Below, piece after piece: positions 55,509 to 64,000 of a stretch of 64,000 bases of DNA. The translations under genes were made by a program, and so were the position numbers. Location: the NCBI GenBank assembly GCA_028641055.1, contig CM054060.1:317739344-317803343 (forward strand). The letters are read 5' to 3'. The notes beneath the pieces are model-generated. The model was given only the letters and a program-made list of their open reading frames with translations, had not been told where the DNA came from and searched no databases. Numbering within the stretch: position 1 is the stretch's first letter; every line of letters starts with the position of its first letter. This stretch comes from Alopecurus myosuroides. Its lineage: Eukaryota > Streptophyta > Magnoliopsida > Poales > Poaceae.

Positions 55509-58500
55509 TGTAACACCCGGGGGATTTTCCCCCAAATAGGATTTGGTTTTTTTTTTTTTTTGCATTGCATCATGCATTATGCATTGCACCTTGTTTTCAA
55601 ACCAATTTAAATTCAAACAGGTCCCAAATGGTTTCAAATAAAATTGCAAACAAATCATTTTGGGAATTGGGAATAATTACAAATGGTTGGTTTTCAAATT
55701 GGTATTAAATAAACCCCTAATTTGAATTCAAGTTTGCAAATTCAAATAATTTGTGAAATTGAAATTTTCAAAAACAAAATAGCATGCAACTGGGCATTTG
55801 CAATAATGAAACGATAAAAATTATCCCCCTAACTTTTGAACTCCAAAAACCCCCTTCTTTTCCATCTTTTCTCTCTCTCTTCTTTTACAAAAAAAATAGT
55901 AAAAAAAATAATAAAAGGAAAACAGCCAGGGGGAGGCAGGCCAGCCCAAATGGGCTCGCCCACCTACCACCCCAAGCCCAGCCCACCTCCCTCTTCTCCT
56001 TTCTCCGTACAGGCACGAGGGGGACAGGTCGCTGTCACCTCCCCCACCATGGATCCCCACCTCCACCTCCTCCCCTCCTCCATAAAACCTCCCCTCCTCC
56101 AAACCCTAACCCTATCTCCTTCTTCCTCCTCCTTCCTCCCTCTCCAGCGCCGCCGTTCTCCCCCTCCATCTCTATTCCTTTCTCTGAACCTCTGAACCGA
56201 GAGAGAGGGGGCTCCTCCATGGCTGCCACTTCGAGAGCATGGCGCCACCCCCATGGGCCTCGTCAAGCCTCCGTTGCCGCGGGAATGGAACCTCGGGGGT
56301 GCGGGCTACGTTTTTGCTCAAGACGGCGCGGCCGGGGACGGACAGCAGCGACGACGCCGTCGAGCCCTTTCTTCCCCGGCGAGCTCCTGGCCATTGACGC
56401 GCGAGCCGATCTCCTCCTCTGTTCCGCGACGACGACGACCTCGAGGTGAGCACCTCCCCATCGCCCTGCCCTTCTCCTCCTCCCCTCTGTCCCCTCCCTC
56501 TGCTATGTGCCCCGTCTTCGCGCGGCTTCGTCGGGATCCTGGCCGCAGACGCCATCGACTGCCGCGTCTGCCGTTCCAAAGTTCAGAAACTGAACTTCGT
56601 CAGTTTCAGACAATCTCGCACGTCCACCTCAAAACCCCAACTCCCCCCATCCAATCACCAACCGAGCAGCCAGCCCAGTGGCTGCGCACCCCGTCCGCAC
56701 GCCCTGGAGCCCCGGGTTCGAATCTCCCCTTCCGCAGCAAAAGCCACCCCTTTTTCCTCTATTTTTTCTTTTATTTCTCGAACTCCAGAAAAACAGATCT
56801 GAGTCTTTAATTGTAAAATCAATAACAAATTGAAAATTGCTCCAATTTTAATGATTCAAATTGCTATGGATTCAGAATCTTGTGCTCTTTCTGTTAGTCA
56901 CAAAGTTGCAACATGTTTCTGTAATAAATTTTGCACTAAATAATTAAATACATAAATGGCTATTAAAATTTGAAACTTTGGGAATTCATAACTTGAGTCC
57001 TGTTCACCCAAATTGAGTAAACTTGGGCTCTAAAAATTTGTATTAACAAACTCTACACAGTGGTATTTTATTTGGTCACAATTGAATTAAATTTGAACAT
57101 GTTTCCTTCTGTTTACTAAAAGGGGCAGAATAAAAATGCTTATGAAAAATGCATAATAAATTCAATAATTATCCAAAAATTATGTTTAATAGCTCAAAAT
57201 GTTCAGTGAAACATTTGCTACATGTTTTAAACCTTTTCAATACAATTTGTTTACTGTTTTTCCTAATTAAAATTGGAGTAATAATTCAATACTTTAATTA
57301 CACCTTTTAAATTGCAAAATTCATAACTTGGGCAATTCAAATCCAATTCCAACATGTAAAATATGTTTTCCATGCAAAATTGAATAAGCTTTCCAAATAT
57401 AAACTTTTTTTCTATTTTGAATAAATTAAATTGCTGAAAACAACTATTTCTTAATTAATGCATTTAAAATTGTCAATTTAATAACCTGCTCATCTAAAGT
57501 CCAAATTCAACAAATGAAATATGTATTCCACCTAAAATTGTGTGTTCTTTCCAAATATATATTTGGTTATCTGTTTTGAACATTTAAAATTGGTGAAAAC
57601 AAAAAATGTTTGTTTAAATCATTTAAAATGCAAAAGTTCATAACTTAATAAATAAAATTCCAAACTTGGTAAACAACATATTAAACTGAATCTATTGTTG
57701 TTTTCTTATTGTTTTCATCATCCATGCATCATTCTAATAAACTTTCACATGATTGTTATTTGTAGATCATTTAATTCAACATTAATTCATGGGCTTTTCC
57801 ATATGCAATCCAAATTGGATATGGGCCCATTTAAATATGTTTACCATGTCAACTAGTTTATCTTTGATGCATCCTTAAACTTGTCATGCATCCATATCTT
57901 GATCATGCTGGATCTTTTGCCGTAGAAGTAATTGTTGCATCCGGTGTTGTTCTAGTTCGTTGCTTCTTCACGGATAGGACGTTGAGATGATGTGAGCAAC
58001 GACAAGTTCTTCGGATGTACGTCTACTTGCTGGATTCCAGGCAAGTATACTCACTTGCTACCTATGGCTGCCTTTCATCACTTGTTACCGATTCTTCCCG
58101 TTGCCTTTATTCTAGCCTTATGATTCGATGCTGGTGTCTCGATCCTATTATATGTTTACCTTGCAACCATGATATAGCCTTCCTCCCACTTCCTATTAAC
58201 TGTTGTTTGTTTACCTTGTTGGCCCTCGTGTCGTAGTTGCATGCTTAGTGTTGTTTGCGCTCAATTCTTGTTGTCTGTCTTATCACCTGTTTAGCTTGAT
58301 AGTTGGGTTTCAACTTAATCAACAACATGTTAATGTTTGGGGTAATAATAATTTGATGATAAGGCACCGGCAGGAGGCCCGGCGTGGTTTTGAGGCCTGC
58401 TAGTGTCGAACGTAATTAGGAAAAGGGTCTTGTCCTCCGATCCATGATGAGCGCACTAACCGCATGTGGGAAGCGAGTATGGGCGCCCCCCGCAATTCTG

Positions 58501-59630
58501 ATTCGATTCGCATCTCGTCCAAATCGCCACACTTAGTTCGGGCTTTCCATTTGATGCATGCATATGAGGTGCGAACCCTTGGCGCCAGGGTGGAACTTTT
58601 GTAGTCGGCATTTAGGGCGGCGTGGTCTTAGAGTGCTATGAGGGTCCCCCTTTTTCTTCGTGGGGGCTCGATTAGCCGCGCACGCACAGCACGTGGTTCT
58701 TTGGGCTTGATGCGAAGAAGAGTTGGGTTGTGTTGAGTGGCCTGCTTGGTGGGTTTGCTCCCCGCCTGGCGGGTCATTCTTACGTGTACGGCCAAATTGG
58801 TGCATCCCTGCAGGGTTAAATCTTCTCGAGAAGCCGTGTTGTCCGCGGTTATGGATGACTTGGTGAAAGTGCTGGCTAACAAGTACTCAGACAACTTACA
58901 CTTAACAATGATAACTTGACTAGTAATATAGATTACCTCCACCATAAAAATGAATGTCACCTTAATCAACAGTGTGAGTTTCCTTGGGTTGCTTCCTTAG
59001 TAGGGGTAACATTGGATGGGTATTGTTTGGTGAGTAGTTGTAGTTGGTTCTGACACGCTATCTTATCCCTTTCTTTTAGCCGGATGTTGTAGCGCGTCTC
59101 TGTAGTTAGTTAGTGCAGCCCGCTGCCGCTTCTTTGCAATAATCCCTTCCTTTCCTTTGTACCCAAAGTATTTGTATCTTGTGATGATTGGTTACGCTGG
59201 TATCTTGTGAGTATGGTTTATCCACTTGCCAGTACTTAACCGTACTGACCCACGAATCCCTTTCGTGGCTGCATATTCCACATTGCAGTCAACAGGTTTG
59301 AAGTCTGACGACGATAGCTTGGGAATCCCTCCGGCTTGGCCTGGGCAGGAATTGGACGCCATCGGTTACCTTCAGGACTCTTAGTCCAATTTGTATCTTG
59401 TCCGTAGTCGGACGCTATGTTGTTTCTTTCGCTGTTATTTGGATCTTTGTATTGTATCAGTTGTATCCTTGACTCGTTTGAGCCGTCTTGTATAAATCCT
59501 TTCTGTTGTTGTTGCGGAATATTCGTGAACTGTTGTAATGTTATCACAGGTGGCAACCTGGAATCGGTTATTATGTGGATTTTGGCGGAAATGCTGAAAT
59601 CTGCATAGTGCCCGATCTCGGGGTGTCACA
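55509..59630 (+). mobile_element. 4.1-kb solo LTR of a Gypsy element
   Basis: TGTAACACCCG at the left and GGGGTGTCACA at the right form an 11-bp imperfect inverted pair with TG..CA ends. The TAAAG duplication is perfect (55504-55508 and 59631-59635). Length is 4122 bp. No PBS, PPT or pol is present. Layout resembles the chromovirus LTR: AT-rich flanks, a GC-rich leader-like island (55920-56750) and a long AT-rich remainder. It is therefore likely a solo LTR of a different long-LTR family. The frames in the island are low-complexity and I do not call them genes. Orientation is inferred from this layout. Confidence 0.85.
56671..56727 (+). promoter_or_regulatory. Pol III A/B-box-like pair within the solo LTR
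   Basis: CAGCCCAGTGG (56671-56681) is one mismatch from the A-box consensus TRGCNNAGTGG. GGTTCGAATCTCC (56715-56727) matches the B box. The spacing is compatible with a tRNA-derived SINE or tRNA relic. I see no complete tRNA fold. Confidence 0.4.
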
Positions 59631-60199
59631 TAAAGGGAGTGAGGGAACGAGGTAACCAAAGTGAAGCACACGGAGACACGATGTAATCCCGAGTACCTCT
59701 TTGTTAAGGGAGTACGTCTCGTTGGAGGGGTGTGAGCTCGCCACGAAGGCCTACTCAATGCCACAAAGGCCTCACCCTATTCTCCGATGAACCCCGCCAC
59801 AAAGGCCTAGTTCACCTTCCACTATTGATCCCCTTTGAGGCGGGAATCAAGTCCTTTACAAACAACTTGGGGCACACACCCACAACCAAATTGGGGGCTC
59901 CCAACAATCTCGAATCACCAACAAGTACCAAGATGCCTAGGTTCTCTACAAGAGGAAACCCTAGGCTAGATCACTCAAGCTAGAGAGGGGAAAATGAAGA
60001 ACATGTCGGTGAAGATGTAGATCAGGACCTTCTCCTTCAATCCTCCAAGTATTAACGAGTTTGGGTGGAGGGATTGGGAGAGATCTAACTTTGGTGGCTC
60101 AATAAATACTTGCCGTTAATGCTGGAGCGAGCAACCTCTTGGGGAAGAAGGGGATGGGGTATTTATAGGCCCCTCCCCAAACTAGCCGTTTGACCATTT

Positions 60200-60715
60200 T
60201 TCGAGCCTAGCGTTACTACCGCTGGGGTCAGCGGTACTACCGACACCTGGTAACGTGAGCGGTACTTGGGAGTCCCAGACTTAGGGCGCGGGCGGTATCA
60301 CCGCCAAAGTACCGTGGTACTCCAGCAGGGGTACTACCACGAGTACACACCGGTACTACCGCTGGCCACTATTTCGAATTAAATCGAAGTGGTTGGCGGT
60401 AGTACTAGGGCACTACCGCTCTAGTACCGTAAACGTTACCGTGAGCAAATCCTTGCTAGCGGTACAAGGGCCGAAACTGAGGGCGGTACTACCGCTTCCT
60501 AGAGGCACCGGTACTACCGCCGATCAGTAGCGGTACTACTGTTGAGCAAGGTTTTTCTCAAGATTAATAAGAACACATCGGTACTACCGAGCCAGTACCG
60601 CTGAAGTACCACCGGATGCAGTAGCCATTTTTACTCTGGCGGTACTGGGCGCGGTACTACCGCTTGCTGTGCAGATCGGTACTAACGCTGGGATGCCCGG
60701 TACTACTGCTGGATC
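60200..60715. repeat. Left array of GGTACTACCGCT motif
   Basis: More than a dozen dispersed copies of GCGGTACTACCGCT and variants (for example at 60484, 60512 and 60651), mostly with C at the centre of the near-palindrome. Spacing is irregular. Confidence 0.75.
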
Positions 60716-61289
60716 ATAAAAATCTTGGTGGCTTTGTCTTGGAATTCTCTTCACCTTTTTGCGTCTAGTTGATATTTCCCGAAATACTTGACGCACGGTT
60801 AAACACTTAGTAGTGTTGTTGTCAACTCCAAAACCTAAGAGAGATCAAAGATGCAAATGCACTTTCAATCTCCCCTTTTTGGATATTGATGACAACACCA
60901 CTAAGCGAGGTCTAAAAGAATTTTGGATGAGCACTTCGAGAGAGAGAGAGTGATGCATAAGGAAAATTTTCTTAATGAGTCAAACTTTGTTCTCTTTTAG
61001 AACGTGTGATCCCCCTAACTCTTTGAGGCCTGGCAAGGATACAAAAGATATAATAATATGAATACTTGCTTAAGAAATGACAATAATAACCATAAAATCC
61101 AAATCCATAACACCAAATGGTTCAACCACACAAACTTAACACAAATAGTTCAACACACAAGCACACAGCGCACAAAGTTTGACAAAAAGAACACAACCCA
61201 AGCAAATGAAGCGATCCTAATAGAACTCTCTCCCCCTTTGGCATCAAGGCACCAAAAAGGGGAAGAGGCGATGCTAACGTCCCTACAGG

Positions 61290-62968
61290 TCACTCGCCGG
61301 GGCTAGAGGCACTAGCAGGGCTGCCGAGACTACGCTCATCCTCAGAGTCCACATCTTCGACCTCATCGTCAGTCTCACCACGATTCCAAGGCTCGTGAGA
61401 AGTAGTAGCATCATCGAGAAGATCTGGATCAACCCAAACACTGCCTTGCTTTGACTTCCACTCCTTGGAAGTAGTGATCCTGTCCTCGGACCCTGCACGA
61501 ACAGGCACCCCCAGATGGGCAAACCTGTCACGAGTAAGCTGTCGCTCCTTCTTGCTACGCACATGAGCACGATATGCCTTGTCCTCCATATCAACCTGGC
61601 GACATAAAACCTTCTTCAAGGTTGAAGACATCCACTTGCGAAAGCTATCCGTCTGAGCTCTCCCCTCCATCTCGAAATCCGAGTCACTCGAGCCATCATT
61701 GTCCGAACCAAGATTATCCGGACCTAGCAAAGGAGTGGCATGCTTCTTGACACGAAGATCCTTGATGGAATGAGTAGTAAGTTCTTGGTCATTATCCAAG
61801 AGAGCATCAAAAAACTGGGCATTGCGCCAAGTGGTGGATATGAGCTTGAAGACCAATGCAGCAAACATGGGCACTCTCCTCCTCATAACACAAGTGTACA
61901 TATCATTCCAGAGAATGTCCATCACATCAAGCCTTAGGCCATCACCACGACGCCTATGAGTGTACACCATCAAATCCGTAAGAGATCCATGGATTTGATC
62001 AAAGTTACCAACCCGCAGAGCCAAAGTGTTCCTATAGATCCTGTGGAGAATGTCATAAACTCGCAGCAGGTGCTTTGACTGACCAACCACAGCACGTCCA
62101 GGTATGTATAGATCATACATCTCAGTGAGAGCCATGGACTTCTCCGGATAAGGAACCCGGAAGAAGGTGCGGTGAAAAGCAGCGTCTGGAATCTCTCCAA
62201 AGTCCTACATACCAAGAATAGTAGCAAACTGACTCCAAGAAGCATAAAACTTGTGATTCTTCGTCATCCAGGTGATCTTCCTCTCATCGGTGTGGAAATA
62301 CAATGTCGCATAGAACTGGCCCACAAGGTGCTCATCATAATCCTCACTGAGCTCAATGAAGTACAAAAGCACAAAATCTTCACAAATCTCTAGAGCTTCA
62401 CGAAAATAGTCCATCTTTGACCTCATGAAGGCAACATTGATGGAAAACTGAGTGACTACCTTATTTTTGATGAGTGGGTACTCCTCATAGAATATCCTTT
62501 CCTGAAAACGAGTCCAGAAACACTCGTTTGCTCTAACGTCCCTTGGATGGTTATAAGGATTTGTCCTCCATTCCCAGCGAAACTGATCATCTGGCATGTT
62601 TGCAATTTTTTTGATTTTACTACTTCTTTTCGATCGACAAGGACGGAAAGAGGTTCTTTTCCCTAGTTCCTATATATCTAAAGCCTTACCGAGATGTCAC
62701 GCAAGAACAAGAAGAAAGAGTCCGCCCCTGTTATGTGGCGGATAGGCTGAGATGGAATTAGAGGGAGGAATGAACTTGAACTTTTCACCTTCCCCCGATC
62801 CAATGGACTTGTCACGGGAAACTTTGGATTTCATGAGCACTGATCTCTACCTCCTTGTCAAGTTCCCTTGAGGCATAACCTCAGGGGCTTCATCTTCCTC
62901 GGGGTTCTTACGGCCCCTCTTAGCCACACGCTTGCAACCTCCACCCTTTGAGCCACTAGCATCTGCTC
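61290..62968 (-). pseudogene. Gag-like protein relic of the unclassified element
   Basis: Minus-strand frames: a basic and acidic N-terminus near 62968-62860 (KRVAKRGRKNPEEDEAPEVM, then PQGNLTRR before a stop), then 62597-62205 (PDDQFRWEWRTNPYNHPRDV, the QFSINVAFMRSKMDYFREAL block, YFHTDERKITWMT), then 62135-61290 after a TAG near 62206. The C-terminus has a Ser/Asp/Glu-rich tail (TDDEVEDVDSEDERSLGSPA). Proteins of this type recur many times in Triticeae repeats, with no enzymatic motif. I believe they are gag-like proteins of non-autonomous elements, from memory only. At least four stops or shifts make this copy inactive. Confidence 0.5.
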
Positions 62969-63065
62969 CTAAGAAAGCAATAGGGGGATAGAAAAATATA
63001 AGTAAACTTCAATCAAAGCGATCTTCGAGAAGCAATCATACTAGAACTATAAGTGTTCAGGCTCC

Positions 63066-63715
63066 AGGAGGCGGTAGTACCGCTTGGGGTCCGCGGTAGT
63101 ACCGCTGGTGCCAGCGGTAGTACCCCTGCTGGCGGATTCGTCCATGGCACCCAAGGAAACTACCAGATCCAATCAAGAGGCTAAAACACTAACAGTTCTA
63201 ATACGATTTCATCTACTAGGGAGCACAACTAACTACTCCTAGACTAGGAGATCTCTAGAACCCTAGGCATCATCATCTCACAAGATTTCTCGAGGGAGAG
63301 AGATGGGAGGGGTTACCGGAGCTCATCGTCGTGGAAGAGTTGGGAGCGGTCCCCGGGCGTTCTCCGGCGTGATTGGAGCGCTCAATCACCGGAGAGAGCC
63401 CTCCCCGGCGGACGGAGGACTTGGCGGCGGCTCGATCCGAAGTGAGGAGGAGATGAGGGAGAGAAAAGGGTTATGAGGGTAACCCCCTCCTCCCATATCC
63501 GTTTTAATCCCCACGGATTTTTGCTGCAACGGTAGTACCGCTGCGCTCAGCGGTAGTACCGTTCACCTGGGACTACCTGGGCCAAGGGGTAGTACCGCTG
63601 CGGGGTTTGTGCTGGGCACGAACACATGCAGTGGTAGTACCGCGCTGAGCCACCGGTAGTACCGTGCACTGGGTACTATTGTCAGTTACAGCGGTAGTAC
63701 CGCTAGCCGGGTCCT
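63066..63715. repeat. Right array of GGTAGTACCGCT motif
   Basis: About ten copies of AGCGGTAGTACCGCT and variants in two clusters (63068-63125 and 63530-63705), with G at the centre. This is the reverse complement orientation of the left array. Confidence 0.75.
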
Positions 63716-64000
63716 CATTCCACCAAGGGATCGAAGATATTGAAATTTACAGAGAGAGAAAAAGTCTTAGGGAGGAATTGTTTGGCCTTGGGATTAGCAC
63801 ACCAACTGAGATGGTACTATACACTCCAACTTTTGCAAGGAAACACAAAACATGAAATAAGGAAAAGAGGGAGTGTGTTTCCCAAACCGACACCAACACA
63901 AAACACAAAAAGAGAGAGAAGGAAAAAACCAACACAACGAAAAACACCACATAAGAATCAAACAAGAACCAACTCTTCGAGAGGAGAGGTTGGTGGCCTA

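Larger units (their letters stand above)
55341..64000. mobile_element. Unclassified element with inverted motif arrays, open to the right
   Basis: Starts near 55341 at the Copia boundary with GGGCACCTAGAGGGGGGG, is interrupted by a 4.1-kb solo LTR (55509-59630), and continues past the window end. It holds two arrays of a near-palindromic motif (about 60200-60715 and 63066-63715) around a minus-strand gag-like relic. The arrays have opposite orientation, as expected for subterminal repeats of a TIR element, but the true ends cannot be seen. Confidence 0.45.

Noticed and set aside
55784..56810. Open frames up to 221 codons in the solo LTR island
   Set aside because: Pro/Ser/Arg-rich low complexity on both strands of a GC-rich leader. 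Not a supported gene.
1..64000. CRISPR arrays, bacterial operons, tRNA or rRNA genes
   Set aside because: The window is plant nuclear DNA. No regular repeat-spacer array, complete tRNA fold or rRNA segment was seen.

Overview
The window looks like a Triticeae grass genome (wheat, barley, rye or Aegilops type). Nested LTR retrotransposons dominate it, with families and primer-binding sites typical of that tribe, plus Stowaway MITEs and PIF/Harbinger elements whose transposase and Myb-like ORFs resemble those common in Triticeae. Family names such as Sabrina, BARE/Angela and Tekay are from memory and were not searched.

Layout. 1-5700 is the least repeat-rich part. It holds a small Stowaway MITE, weak coding relics and one clear host gene: a complete U2 snRNA gene on the minus strand (5045-5240) with its USE, TATA box and 3' box. 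5701-6552 is a degenerate AP2/ERF-like ORF in a possible TIR element, followed by a truncated Sabrina-type LTR. 7721-13412 is a Harbinger element (TAA duplication) keeping only its Myb-like ORF1. It is split by a Sabrina-type solo LTR, which is itself split by a 1.85-kb near-perfect palindrome made of two head-to-head LTRs of another Gypsy family.

13698-40597 is one Athila-like Gypsy insertion (CACTC duplication) with an abnormal LTR-internal-LTR-internal-LTR structure. Its first LTR is interrupted by a complete, apparently intact and very young Tekay-type chromovirus (14183-30731, CTGCT duplication, two 5199-bp LTRs). That element carries a long gag-pol ORF and an extra coiled-coil ORF upstream of gag.

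40673-43460 is a second Harbinger element with a broken transposase, split by another Sabrina-type solo LTR. 43467-55340 is a minus-strand BARE/Angela-like Copia element carrying a Stowaway MITE in its LTR. It is split by a non-autonomous Sabrina-type element (about 45620-53902) whose 5' LTR contains a 1.1-kb gene-like fragment. 55341 to the window end is an unclassified element with inverted arrays of a GCGGTAGTACCGC-like motif around a gag-like relic, interrupted by a 4.1-kb solo LTR (55509-59630, TAAAG duplication).

Functionally, only the U2 snRNA gene and the chromovirus appear intact. The most unusual signals are the palindromic LTR dimer with two U5 ends and a true target duplication, a stem-loop just upstream of the polypurine tract in three different Gypsy elements with compensatory changes, the three-LTR Athila-like insertion, and the accessory ORF and splice-site layout of the young chromovirus.
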